From Verrucomicrobiales bacterium (GTDB lineage Bacteria > Verrucomicrobiota > Verrucomicrobiia > Limisphaerales > UBA11320), in the NCBI GenBank assembly GCA_016793885.1, contig JAEUHE010000055.1:1-64000 (forward strand): DNA of 64,000 nt. The letters run 5' to 3'. A program made the translations under genes and the position numbers. Below the pieces are notes generated by a model. That model did no database searches and was not told the DNA's origin. It worked only from the letters and a program-made list of their open reading frames with translations. This document shows, piece by piece, positions 10,601-18,024 of the stretch; position 1 is the first letter of the stretch, and each line of letters begins with the position of its first letter.

Positions 10601-11857
10601 GAGGGACTGGGTCAGCTTCCCGTAGTAGGGCGAGCGCAACGGATCGGAGTGGCGCGCCTTGAAAAGCTCGTCCATCGACACAAACCGGTTGGGGTTATCG
10701 ACCCCCGACCAGCGGGTGCTGGGATCCTTGGAGTCGGGATCATTGTCCACGCTGGACAGCCCGGTGAGGCGGTTGGTGATCTGCTGAGTCGTATCGTCCG
10801 CGTAGGTGTCGGCCACATCGCTGCGGAAGTAGTCCGACAAGCGGGATCCGGCCGACGCGCTGCCCAACCACGCATCCAGCGAGGGAAGGTTGCGGTAATC
10901 ACCGGCATAGCGGTAGCGAAGCAAATCCCGGGCATGGTCGAAGGCAATCCCAACGCCATCACCGGCACCTATGCCGTTGCCCGCACCCCACGGTGCCGGG
11001 AGATCGTAGCGATACCCCGTCAGCCCCAACCATTCGTTCGTGTTCAGATCCGCCAGAAACGCCGCCAGATTGATCTCATAGGTACCCACACCTTGGTTGC
11101 GTCCGTAGCCTTCAAATCCGGCACGGATCTCCGCGTTTTTCGCATTGTTGTGAATCGCGTTGATGTCCAGGGTCCGCCCGGCCGGCACGACCAGGAAGGC
11201 ATACCGACCAATGAAGCGATTGGTCGCTGAGTGAGGCAGGCCGGGTTGAGAAAGCATGCCGAGCCATTCGGGATCGCCCGCATGGAAGAAGCGATTGGTC
11301 CCGATCGGCTGATCGTCCCGGTCCAGCAGCACGTGGAACCCATTGCTCTCAAAGGATTGATTGCGGTTGAAGTCCAGATAATGGCGGAAGTCGAGCGCCG
11401 CGTTGGGATTGGTCCGATTGGTCTTTACGAACACCGGCACCCGGGCATCGAACTGCAGGTTGGTCACATAGCTCAGGGTGTAGTCTGACGGATTGAAGCT
11501 GTTGGTGGAGGTCGAAACGAGCAGATCGCCAGCCGCGCGTCCATCAATCGGACCGAGGCGGGGGTCGGCCGGGTCCGGGCTGAGTTCGAAGGAATACACC
11601 GGCCGGCCAAAGCCGCCGGCCATCAGGTTGGATCGGCCCAGAATCTGAACCGCCAAAGTCGCTTTGGCCCGCTCCAAAGCCGCGTTGGCCATGTATTCGG
11701 CATCGATGAGGTGCTGGGCGGTCGTGACCGATGATCGCTCGCGCCGACTGACGGCGAGCAGGGCGAAGGTGATGACCAGGATGACGCTGAGCAGGATCAG
11801 CGTGATCACGAGGGCCACACCACGACGGGGCGAGTGGGAGGAAAGACGCGGAGTCAT
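7697..11857 (-). CDS. Very large GspK/PilX-like pseudopilin-type protein (Verru_Chthon cassette A-like)
   Basis: 1386 residues. Near the N-terminus a basic stretch leads into RGVALVITLILLSVILVITF (about residues 12-31), a hydrophobic helix like that of GspK/PilX minor pseudopilins. As in GspK, the Glu expected at position +5 of the mature pilin is absent (Ile instead). The following AEYMANAALERAKATL helix matches PilX N-terminal regions. The remaining 1300 or so residues are Thr/Asn/Asp-rich, presumably extracytoplasmic, and not recognisable. GspK is usually near 330 residues, so this is four times the usual size. Its start overlaps the stop of the GspJ-like gene (ATGA), so translation is probably coupled. 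The best family guess is the Verru_Chthon cassette protein A type known from Verrucomicrobium and Chthoniobacter, assigned from context and size only. Confidence 0.75.
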   Translation of the reverse strand: MTPRLSSHSPRRGVALVITLILLSVILVITFALLAVSRRERSSVTTAQHLIDAEYMANAALERAKATLAVQILGRSNLMAGGFGRPVYSFELSPDPADPRLGPIDGRAAGDLLVSTSTNSFNPSDYTLSYVTNLQFDARVPVFVKTNRTNPNAALDFRHYLDFNRNQSFESNGFHVLLDRDDQPIGTNRFFHAGDPEWLGMLSQPGLPHSATNRFIGRYAFLVVPAGRTLDINAIHNNAKNAEIRAGFEGYGRNQGVGTYEINLAAFLADLNTNEWLGLTGYRYDLPAPWGAGNGIGAGDGVGIAFDHARDLLRYRYAGDYRNLPSLDAWLGSASAGSRLSDYFRSDVADTYADDTTQQITNRLTGLSSVDNDPDSKDPSTRWSGVDNPNRFVSMDELFKARHSDPLRSPYYGKLTQSLQAASTNRGTYNRYTFYRLLSQLGTDTGTGTEDKINLSFKNLDGYKTTDLVAWDPADFFMTVADRLIRDHLANVNTNYSGATSDEDLFSPNFAYRFDPLLGPTTVTNNPRNFLRPRDLPALTQLSVTNIPVFPINYYNSAVHRLLQVSANLYEASTNRIAPSRPTVPENHAGYLPTIYRPRFARRSNGDVVIAGYLEDDGTLLNPDAYPWISISELVKRMAVATVDQVVDNLNVYGVPPIVATRKGIPSLNEIVLASGFDLSRKLLVTKQSVSEDLRRGSRPMNEYLNEFFVMSASNRFGVELINGYTSAYPRRLIARIKGRLTTTLFEGTNFLTTATNDYDFRTDIPANSWRGGLFNKFAIRVPALTNLVLLNQALYTPGNPRGTFTDFRGNLYRTPARFSSAAFNCRTTNEFMYLLFDADTAPGTPGFGRVIDAVSMNRLETAFDLNQYLNDSGDSANAGGGGLTTAIRQMWVTNRVDGSARIDIPTVGASNQVFASWQGLNLPGLRASWRDFSRLATVDAEVLNFLEFFSGGPSNTNLQKQAPLTAHQAFFQLTSWQANDPLLHHTPEQMLKAYQPQNFGSYGTNYGDYKGAMIPPLVNGLSNSLNAAVSNAWNLGEVNKSSHQPWPSSAKAQASTTATASVQDFDPFVRDPMVRTPDDWDFPTNRLANLGAIGRIHRGTPWQSIYLKSAPDGTAALATESWLSHVAVDMFKAYRLNQNAYTNTWLNFPTNDWSLVDMFTVGGSDSAGAGKIGVNQSGLAAWSAVLSGVVVLTNHVELNDVAKRFAARNPLQPPALSFAVIQPGLTAASESPVGKIVNGINRTRLWFTNGLYASVGQILAVPELTLQSPFLNLSDARFRQMGISEEAYEMIPRQVLSLIRSDEPRFVIYAFGQALQPAQDSLIKNAASDYYNLCTNYQITAEMATKTVIRFENTARKIGSAVAPGQRMVLRPVVESFEQLPADGF

Positions 11858-12765
11858 GGGCGCGTAGAAATAGTTATCCGCTGCCGGAAAAGTTGGACGT
11901 TACCGGACCGGTCGTTCAGGAAATTCTCGATCGCGGCGGCGCTATCGATCGACTTGGAGCGCTTGTAGGTGTCGGTGTCGAGCAAGCCCAACTCAACCTC
12001 AATGGCACCAGGTATGTAATGCAGGGGTGGGGGCTGGCCGTTGGCAAAATAGAAACCGCGCGGATGCCGACCATCCGGGTTCTGGGGCAGAACCGGGAAG
12101 CCGTTCGTCACCTCGTAAGGCTGGAAGCTGAGGTGAACCACCCCGTCCAGAATCTTGCTGAACTCGTTGGTGTTCCGCTCGGCGCTGTACCGCCACGAAA
12201 CGAATTCTGCCTGCAGAGCCGCCAGGTCATTGGTTGCCTTCCAGCGTGGAAAAGCGCGTTCCGATCGGTACAGCGCCCCCACCTTGCGATCCTTGATCGC
12301 ATTCTCGCGGAAGTCGTAAAAGATCACCTTCCAGTCAGCGCTTTCCTTGCTGGGCACGACGAAACAAAAACTCTGCAGCTCGTTGGTCCGGCTCAACCCG
12401 GGGTTGCCAGGAATGCTCTGAATGAGCTGCCGTCCATCCGTGCGGTACACCGAAGCAAACCGGTAGACATTAGTAACCAGGGCCGGAAGTTGAACCATTT
12501 CCTGCATCTCACGGCTGAGCAGGCTGAGAAAGGCTCGACCGTTCTCGAGGGTGTCCGTCTGCGCCCCGCTCGCGCGGAGCGCGCGCTGGGCTTGGTTCAG
12601 CGTGGCCATCAATCCCACCACGATCACCGTCAGCAGAGTCATCGCCACCATGATCTCGACCAGCGAATAGCCTTGGCGAAGGCGCAGCCCCTCCGCCAGA
12701 GGAACTCCTCCGCGCAGGACGACATCCGAACCTCGCTGCACCTGACGATCTCGGCAACATTTCAT
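11854..12765 (-). CDS. GspJ-like pseudopilin (Verru_Chthon cassette C-like)
   Basis: 303 residues with a class III signal: a 32-residue leader ending QG, cleavage before YSLVEIMVAM, and Glu at +5. The hydrophobic helix runs to about residue 55. The rest is a soluble domain resembling GspJ-type minor pseudopilins. The start lies 4 nt after the stop of the PilV/GspI-like gene, and the end overlaps the next start by four bases. Processing by a prepilin peptidase is expected, but no peptidase gene is present in this window. The cassette letter is a guess from gene order. Confidence 0.8.
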   Translation of the reverse strand: MKCCRDRQVQRGSDVVLRGGVPLAEGLRLRQGYSLVEIMVAMTLLTVIVVGLMATLNQAQRALRASGAQTDTLENGRAFLSLLSREMQEMVQLPALVTNVYRFASVYRTDGRQLIQSIPGNPGLSRTNELQSFCFVVPSKESADWKVIFYDFRENAIKDRKVGALYRSERAFPRWKATNDLAALQAEFVSWRYSAERNTNEFSKILDGVVHLSFQPYEVTNGFPVLPQNPDGRHPRGFYFANGQPPPLHYIPGAIEVELGLLDTDTYKRSKSIDSAAAIENFLNDRSGNVQLFRQRITISTRP

Positions 12766-12769
12766 AGGA

Positions 12770-13516
12770 TCATTGGAAGCGACTGGTATTGAGCACGCGC
12801 TGTGGCGGCTCGAGCAACGCCCCGCTTACGTAGGTTCGCAAGGTGATCTGATTGCGAGGAACCCATCCGTGTGTGTAGGTCGATGGCGACGGCGGCCACA
12901 TGATGGTGAGCCTGACCTCGCTCAGATTGTTGGCGAATGTGTTCTTTTGCTTGGTTCGGTGCATCCGCTCGCGGGCGTCTAAAATCTCGGTCGTCGTAAA
13001 TGCCGCATCAGGAACGCTCGTAATCGGAACCACCTCGGTAAGCAGGAAATAGCTGAAGGCGATGCGGTCATCTCCGGAGACCGAGCCCTTCTCCGAAGCA
13101 GTGCCGCTCAACGACCGCACCAGGGCGACGCTGTACAGATGCTCCGATTGATTCGCCACCCGCGGAAGGGTCAAGAACTCGATAACCTCCGAGTCCTTGG
13201 TGAACTGTGCCCCGCGCACTTTTTCCTCCAGCCGGGGAGGATTTTCGGCCCCCTTCTCATAGGCGACCCAAATTCGCTCCACGTTGTTCACCAGGTCATT
13301 GGTCCCCCGTGCCCCCTGTCGGATCGCCTCCAAGAAATAGGTGGCATCCTGCATGACGATGGTGCGTTCGCGGGTGTCCCGCTGAATGTTCAGTCCGGTC
13401 GGCAACACGCCGATCACGGCCACGATCGCGAAGCCAATCACAGCCAGACTCACCGCAATTTCAAGGAGAGTGAAACCCGCTAAACTGCCACGGGAAACCG
13501 AACGCATGATCTTCAT
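12770..13516 (-). CDS. PilV/GspI-like pseudopilin (Verru_Chthon cassette B-like)
   Basis: 248 residues. The prepilin cleavage site is clear: leader to G14, then FTLLEIAVSLAVIGFAIVAV with Glu at +5. The later phrase VLPTGLNIQRDTRERTIVMQDATYFLEAIRQG is typical of PilV/GspI-like proteins of this phylum, in which a short pseudopilin helix is followed by a small beta-domain. The start codon overlaps the upstream stop by four bases (ATGA), so it is coupled to the GspH-like gene. It probably forms part of the tip complex with its GspJ-like and GspK-like neighbours, by analogy with GspI-GspJ-GspK. Confidence 0.8.
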   Translation of the reverse strand: MKIMRSVSRGSLAGFTLLEIAVSLAVIGFAIVAVIGVLPTGLNIQRDTRERTIVMQDATYFLEAIRQGARGTNDLVNNVERIWVAYEKGAENPPRLEEKVRGAQFTKDSEVIEFLTLPRVANQSEHLYSVALVRSLSGTASEKGSVSGDDRIAFSYFLLTEVVPITSVPDAAFTTTEILDARERMHRTKQKNTFANNLSEVRLTIMWPPSPSTYTHGWVPRNQITLRTYVSGALLEPPQRVLNTSRFQ

Positions 13517-14409
13517 TGAATTTCTCCTCCTTCCACGCGACTTCTGCCGCTGAGCGGATCCACCGTCACTCGCTTGATGTAATTGGTGATCGACAGAAAG
13601 TTGCTGTTGGGATCAAACGGGGCCTTCACCAGAATACTGGGCGCAGCCCAGTCCAAAACGCGTTTCCCGAAGCCATCGTCCTTGCGGGCCGGAGCCACGC
13701 TCCCGGCCACCAGCGGTATCACCGCCCGCGCAGCCAGCGACTGGCGCCAATTTTCGACTTTTTGCTCAGCACGCACATAGCCCGATTCGCTCAGCGTCAG
13801 GGCTCCGGTGGAATCAAAAGCAATGTAGGGAAGCCGTTTGTAGGTGCTGCCATCCTCGGAAGGCACTTTCACAGTCGGATTCTCCTTGGCGGACAGATAA
13901 TCCATGGGCAGGAATCCGAAGAACTTCGAATCATCCTCGGGACTCTGAAATTTGTTGGTCGAGATGAACACCCCATCCGGGAGCTCCTTCCATTCCGACA
14001 AGTAGCGGGGCTCCTCCTGGCCCGGCTGAGAACCGACCGACCGTCGTGAAAACAAGGCGTAGCCACGAGCCTGTCGGCTGGCCAGGATGTCCTTCTGCGC
14101 GGCCGGTAGATTGTTGGTGAGCGTCGACCCAGCCTCGATCAAAGGAACAAAAAGAACATAAACGGTGGAACGCGTGCTGATCGCCAGCTGGCGGGCCCGA
14201 TTTAGATCATCGGCCAGCTGGCGGTGCGCGATATCCAACGACACCGACTTGGTCTTGAGCGCCGGCGCCGCCAAACCGGCGATCAACGCGATCAGCCCGA
14301 TGACAACCAAAAGCTCGATCAATGAAAATGCCTGAGCGCTCGACGAGACCCTCGATCGGCACCGTAGGACTTCACCCGCCTGATCCCACTCTTGACGAGC
14401 TGTGATCAT
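13513..14409 (-). CDS. GspH-like pseudopilin (Verru_Chthon cassette D-like)
   Basis: 298 residues. The start at 14409 is preferred over an upstream in-frame ATG at 14502 because a purine-rich GGAAGAGG site lies about 5 nt before it and the preceding gene stops at 14412. A 27-residue leader ends in Ala, and the mature part begins FSLIELLVVIGLIALIAGL with Glu at +5. The phrase HRQLADDLNRARQLAISTRS after the helix is the hallmark of GspH/FimT-type minor pseudopilins. Cleavage after Ala rather than Gly is shared with the two GspG-like proteins of this operon and departs from the usual Gly at -1. Confidence 0.8.
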   Translation of the reverse strand: MITARQEWDQAGEVLRCRSRVSSSAQAFSLIELLVVIGLIALIAGLAAPALKTKSVSLDIAHRQLADDLNRARQLAISTRSTVYVLFVPLIEAGSTLTNNLPAAQKDILASRQARGYALFSRRSVGSQPGQEEPRYLSEWKELPDGVFISTNKFQSPEDDSKFFGFLPMDYLSAKENPTVKVPSEDGSTYKRLPYIAFDSTGALTLSESGYVRAEQKVENWRQSLAARAVIPLVAGSVAPARKDDGFGKRVLDWAAPSILVKAPFDPNSNFLSITNYIKRVTVDPLSGRSRVEGGEIQ

Positions 14410-14411
14410 AA

Positions 14412-15326
14412 TTACCTCTTCCAGCTGAGAATATTGTCGCCGTTGTCCTCTTCGGTCGCGGCCACTCCCGACGTATAGCCGCGATTCGGCCCCATGGACC
14501 ACACCATCACATCCCCGACGAGAACATACTTCCCCTCCTCTTTGAACTTCTTCTCGGTTTCCTTGGTCAGGCCGGTGATCCCCTGGGTATCGCCCCTCTC
14601 CAAGCCTCCCTTGCCGTAGGCCTCGTCGACCACTTTACCACTGTAGTTCAGGTCGAAGCTGAGAACGTACGGCGTTCCCCAGGGATCACGATAAATGCCG
14701 TTCTTATCGATACCCGGACTGTTGGCATCGATGGCGGGACGAGGCCCGGTGAGGAAGTTTTGTTTCTGCGGGTTACGGACGTTGTCCACGTTGTAATTCT
14801 TGGTGGCGATGTCCGTGGCGCGCAGGATGGAGATCACCTCGGCGTTCGAATCGGGATTGGTGAGACCGAAGGTGATGTCGTCCGTCCCAGCTTTCTGCGC
14901 GGTTGGAAACCGACTATAAGCGGCCTCGTACGCGTGCACCGCCGCCACCAAGTCCGCAATCTCCTTGTGAGCCATCTGGATCTTGGCCTTCCCCTTCATA
15001 TTCGTCACCGCCGGCAAGATCATCCCGGCGAGGATCGCGATGATGGCAATCACCACCAGCATCTCCACCAGCGTGAACGCCTGTCGGCTCCCGTTGGAGG
15101 AGTGTGAACCGCCCAGGGACCGCGGGGAACAGAGGGCGGCCCGCCCAGGATCGGCCCCGGACAGCGACCAGACCCGACACCCGGCCCGGCGGCGAGCGAT
15201 CGGTTCGCGACGCGAATGGTTCACCGAATGGCGATGAATCAGGCTGGGCTCCCAGGATCCGTCGACCCAATGGATCTCGAGCGCTTGCCGGCAGCGGTTG
15301 GGTTCAAAGTTCTGTTTCATAGTCAT
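14412..15326 (-). CDS. GspG-like pseudopilin with an unusually long leader
   Basis: 304 residues. The pilin signal AFTLVEMLVVIAIIAILAGM begins at about residue 83, followed by a GspG-like body (KEIADLVAAVHAYEAAYSRFPTAQ) and a calcium-loop-like C-terminal part. The 83-residue, Arg- and His-rich leader is far longer than the usual 6-30 residues. No in-frame ATG, GTG or TTG close to the cleavage site was found, and the start (ATG at 15326, or ATG at 15320) lies only 5 nt after the preceding stop, which supports it. Either the leader is real and longer than usual, or a CTG start inside it is used. It is the second of two tandem major-type pseudopilins. Confidence 0.75.
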   Translation of the reverse strand: MTMKQNFEPNRCRQALEIHWVDGSWEPSLIHRHSVNHSRREPIARRRAGCRVWSLSGADPGRAALCSPRSLGGSHSSNGSRQAFTLVEMLVVIAIIAILAGMILPAVTNMKGKAKIQMAHKEIADLVAAVHAYEAAYSRFPTAQKAGTDDITFGLTNPDSNAEVISILRATDIATKNYNVDNVRNPQKQNFLTGPRPAIDANSPGIDKNGIYRDPWGTPYVLSFDLNYSGKVVDEAYGKGGLERGDTQGITGLTKETEKKFKEEGKYVLVGDVMVWSMGPNRGYTSGVAATEEDNGDNILSWKR

Positions 15327-15331
15327 TACTA

Positions 15332-15970
15332 TTACTTTATCCAGTTACCAATGATCTCAGGCTTCTCCCCGTCCTTCTCAGTCCACTCCACCCACAGGTC
15401 GTATCTCCCCGGGTTGTTGGTCGGATTGAGGGAGTTGTAACGCCACCGAAGATTCATCCCATCGGTCGACTTAATCGGAGCGCCCAGCAGGGTTCGACCA
15501 TCGGCATCGACGAAGAAACCTGAGGTCTTGAGGTTCTTGTAGAAGTTCTCCGCCTCCTCGGCCTTCAGACCCGAGTTTTGAAAACCGTCGGTCTGATAGA
15601 GACTCTTGACCTTATCGATGGGGATTCGCGTCTGACCGTCCAACGTCTGATACTCCTTCGCCGACTTGTCGTAGAAGCTGCCCACCAATTCGAAATAGAG
15701 CGGGGGCCGATCTAAATTCTTGGCCGTGGAAGGAGGATAGCTCCCCTTCTTCGAGTGATACTCCTCGATCGCCGTCTGGATTTCGTTCATCTGCGTTTCC
15801 AGCCGGCTCCGCGTCTTCTTCTTACTCGCCCCGCCGAAGGAGGTCATGATCATTCCAGCCAGGATCCCGATGATCGCGATCACCACCAACAGCTCAATCA
15901 AGGTGAAGGCCGAAGTGGCACGAGCCGCACGCTGCATTCTGAATGAGGACATCATAATATTATCGGTCAC
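15332..15970 (-). CDS. GspG-like pseudopilin
   Basis: 212 residues. GTG at 15970 is chosen because GGGGAG lies 4 nt upstream; this start overlaps the end of the antitoxin gene by 11 nt. ATG codons at 15955 and 15952 are alternatives without such a site. A leader of 21 residues ends in Ala, then FTLIELLVVIAIIGILAGMI with Glu at +5. The body MNEIQTAIEEYHSKKGSYPPS is typical of major pseudopilins of type II secretion (GspG), which polymerise into the pseudopilus. It is the first pseudopilin gene after the toxin-antitoxin pair and is translationally coupled to it. Confidence 0.85.
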   Translation of the reverse strand: MTDNIMMSSFRMQRAARATSAFTLIELLVVIAIIGILAGMIMTSFGGASKKKTRSRLETQMNEIQTAIEEYHSKKGSYPPSTAKNLDRPPLYFELVGSFYDKSAKEYQTLDGQTRIPIDKVKSLYQTDGFQNSGLKAEEAENFYKNLKTSGFFVDADGRTLLGAPIKSTDGMNLRWRYNSLNPTNNPGRYDLWVEWTEKDGEKPEIIGNWIK

Positions 15971-16256
15971 GGAGCTCCCCTTCCAGGCGCTCGCTGATCC
16001 ATTGTTTGATCATGCTTTGATAATTCAGATAGCGCGAGCGAGCCAATCGCTTAATTCGAGAAAGCATTCGCGGATCCATGCGTAACGTAATGCTCACCGA
16101 CTCGCTCATCTCGCTGTTCGGAACCGTCGCCGATTCCATCAGCCTCAGCCCCAAACGAGTTTCATTCCAAAACGCCGCTTCCGCCGACTCACTCTCAAAA
16201 ATAGGAACCTCTTCCCAAGTCGAGATCGCGTTCATCTGGTGCGACTTACTGTCCAT
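15960..16256 (-). CDS. brnA: CopG/BrnA-like ribbon-helix-helix antitoxin
   Basis: 98 residues. The C-terminal half SVSITLRMDPRMLSRIKRLA plus the following SRYLNYQSMIKQWISERLEG reads as a ribbon-helix-helix DNA-binding fold of the CopG/BrnA antitoxin kind. The N-terminal part has the FESESAEAAFWNE motif seen in this antitoxin family. It overlaps the toxin gene by 11 nt in the usual toxin-first BrnT-BrnA order. Such antitoxins bind and neutralise the toxin and repress their own promoter; a 19-bp dyad at 16576-16594 is a candidate operator. Its stop codon lies within the first codons of the downstream pseudopilin gene, so transcription of that operon may fall under its control (inference). Confidence 0.75.
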   Translation of the reverse strand: MDSKSHQMNAISTWEEVPIFESESAEAAFWNETRLGLRLMESATVPNSEMSESVSITLRMDPRMLSRIKRLARSRYLNYQSMIKQWISERLEGELRDR

Positions 16257-16536
16257 TCAGGGTCTGCGTCAGCTTGCGCTGGTAAAACATGCGCTCCTCC
16301 GGATCGAAGGACCGCGCCAAAATGACTCTAACCATCTTCCCATTCGTGCGGTAGACACTAAAGATACCCACCCCACTGAGAGACATTCCCAAATTGAAGA
16401 AACGAGCCTGAACGGCGAAGCGAGGACTGTCCGGCAACAGGCGAATGGCAAACGGGTCTTCAAAGGTTTCTTCGATGTCTTTGACATTCAACTGACTGTT
16501 CAGCGGAAACGGAGGATTGTTCCAATCGAACTCCAT
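16246..16536 (-). CDS. brnT: BrnT-like ribonuclease toxin, divergent
   Basis: 96 residues. The start FDWN, the DIEETFEDPFAIRLLP segment and the C-terminal VRVILARSFDPEERMFYQ match the beginning, the FxDP region and the RIISARxAxxxERxxY signature of BrnT toxins, which are RelE-fold RNases. The usual N-x3-KHG segment after the first strand is replaced here by NSQLNV, so a conserved His/Lys is missing and activity may be reduced or lost. It is the first gene of the unit, behind a dyad at 16576-16594 and downstream of a terminator at 16637-16671. It could be an active toxin, a degenerate one kept for regulation, or a BrnT-fold protein with another role. Confidence 0.65.
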   Translation of the reverse strand: MEFDWNNPPFPLNSQLNVKDIEETFEDPFAIRLLPDSPRFAVQARFFNLGMSLSGVGIFSVYRTNGKMVRVILARSFDPEERMFYQRKLTQTLNGQ

Positions 16537-16575
16537 CGTAATCTCAGTTCCTGTATTTCCATAGACAATGCAATG

Positions 16576-16594
16576 TAACTACAATGTATTTACA
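16576..16594. promoter_or_regulatory. 19-bp dyad, candidate operator for the toxin-antitoxin/pseudopilin operon
   Basis: GTAACTACAATGTATTTAC is a near-perfect palindrome: the arms match except at one symmetric pair, and the centre is the single base at 16585. On the minus strand a second TACATTG copy lies 11 nt further on, about one helical turn. The site sits 40-58 nt upstream of the toxin start, where an autoregulating ribbon-helix-helix antitoxin would be expected to bind. I could not place a convincing -35/-10 pair next to it. Confidence 0.55.
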
Positions 16595-16636
16595 CGCTGT
16601 CTCATTTATCGTCAATCATGAACCTTCATTTAGGGT

Positions 16637-16671
16637 AAAAAAGTCGGCCATCGGGACCACCCGATGGCCGA
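16637..16671 (-). terminator. Intrinsic terminator after pilC
   Basis: A perfect 12-bp stem (16644-16655 paired with 16660-16671) with a 4-nt loop is followed on the minus strand by six T (16642-16637). This is a textbook Rho-independent terminator 24 nt beyond the pilC stop. It should insulate the toxin-antitoxin/pseudopilin operon from read-through of the motor genes. Confidence 0.92.
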
Positions 16672-16694
16672 AAGTGGATCCGCCTCGACGGTGG

Positions 16695-18011
16695 CTATTT
16701 CTCGCCGCCGCCGCTGCTGGGAGCGTCGCCGATGCCTTCCATGAGTTTGATCAGGGGCAAGAACAGCGCGATGACGATACTGCCGACGACAATCGCCAAG
16801 AAGACGATCATGATTGGCTCCAAGAGGGAAGTCATCGCGGCAACTGCGTTGTCGACCTCTTCGTCGTAGTTGTCGGCAATCTTCATCAACATTTCGGGGA
16901 GAGCACCGGTTTGCTCACCGACGTCGACCATACTGATCACCATGGGAGGAAAGACATTGGCGGCTTCCAGAGGCGCGGTGATGGTTTCGCCCTCCTTCAC
17001 GCTTTCGTGAACCGCCGCCACGGCGTCTCCGATCACCACGTTTCCGGAGGTTTCCTTAACGATATTCAGGGACTGAAGAATCGGAACACCGCTGCTGATC
17101 AGCGTGCCCAAGGTTCGGGTAAACCGGGCAATGGCTACTTTGGTGACCACTGGACCCAAGGCGGGCATGTTCAGCTTGAACCGATCGAACATCTTGCGGC
17201 CCAAGCGGGTCTTTCCGAAGGACATCAGTCCGAAGCCAAGCACGACCCCAACACCAATCACGATAAGGAAGTGATCCTTGACCGCTTCGCTGATCGCCAG
17301 GACGAACCGGGTGAAACCTGGCAGAGCTTCGCCGGGGAGCATGTCCTTGAAAATGTCGCGGAACTTGGGAACAACCCAAATCATCAGGACCGCCAAAATG
17401 ATGACGGCCACCGCCATAACGGCCACGGGATAGAACATGGCCGCAACGACCTTACCCTTGATCTTTTCGGCCTTTTCCATGAACTCGGAAAGCCGCGCCA
17501 GAACGACCTCCAGCACACCACCGAGCTCACCGGCCTTCACCATGTTGACGAAGAGCCGATTGAAAACCTTCGGATGCTGAGCCAAGCCCTCGGAGAAGGT
17601 GCTACCCCCTTCGATTGATCGTCCCAGATCCCCGATAATACTCTTCAAGAGCGGGTTCTTTTCCTGCTTCTCTAACACACGCAACCCACGCAACAAGGGG
17701 AGACCCGCGTCCACCAAAGTCGCGAGCTGCCGAGTAAAGGTGGTTAGAACCTTGGTCTTTACCTTACCGCCGAAGCCCGGAATCTTGATATTGATGCCGC
17801 CAGCGCCTTTACCCGCCGGCTTTCCACCCTTGGCACCCTTGGCACCCTTGGCATCTCCCTCCTTACCCTTCTCGGTGGCCTCCACCACTTTCGTGGGGAA
17901 AAAGCCCATCTCCTTCAGTCGACCAATAGCCTCATTCTGGTTGGCTACTTCCAAGGTTCCCTTGGTTTCTTTCCCGCGGGAATCCATCGCGACGTAATTG
18001 AACTTGGGCAT
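16695..18011 (-). CDS. pilC: Type IV pilus / type II secretion inner-membrane platform protein PilC (GspF)
   Basis: 438 residues. It begins MPKFNYVAMDSRGKETKGTL, the standard PilC/GspF start, followed by a Lys/Gly/Ala-rich linker (about residues 47-75) and two repeated T2SSF domains with three membrane segments. GDLGRSIEGGSTFSEGLAQHP and the C-terminal MTSLLEPIMIVFLAIVVGSI are characteristic. It anchors the cytoplasmic ATPases to the pilus assembly base. It lies 13 nt after pilB and ends at a strong terminator, so it closes the motor unit pilT-pilB-pilC. Confidence 0.95.
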   Translation of the reverse strand: MPKFNYVAMDSRGKETKGTLEVANQNEAIGRLKEMGFFPTKVVEATEKGKEGDAKGAKGAKGGKPAGKGAGGINIKIPGFGGKVKTKVLTTFTRQLATLVDAGLPLLRGLRVLEKQEKNPLLKSIIGDLGRSIEGGSTFSEGLAQHPKVFNRLFVNMVKAGELGGVLEVVLARLSEFMEKAEKIKGKVVAAMFYPVAVMAVAVIILAVLMIWVVPKFRDIFKDMLPGEALPGFTRFVLAISEAVKDHFLIVIGVGVVLGFGLMSFGKTRLGRKMFDRFKLNMPALGPVVTKVAIARFTRTLGTLISSGVPILQSLNIVKETSGNVVIGDAVAAVHESVKEGETITAPLEAANVFPPMVISMVDVGEQTGALPEMLMKIADNYDEEVDNAVAAMTSLLEPIMIVFLAIVVGSIVIALFLPLIKLMEGIGDAPSSGGGEK

Positions 18012-18024
18012 AGGTCTACCTGGG

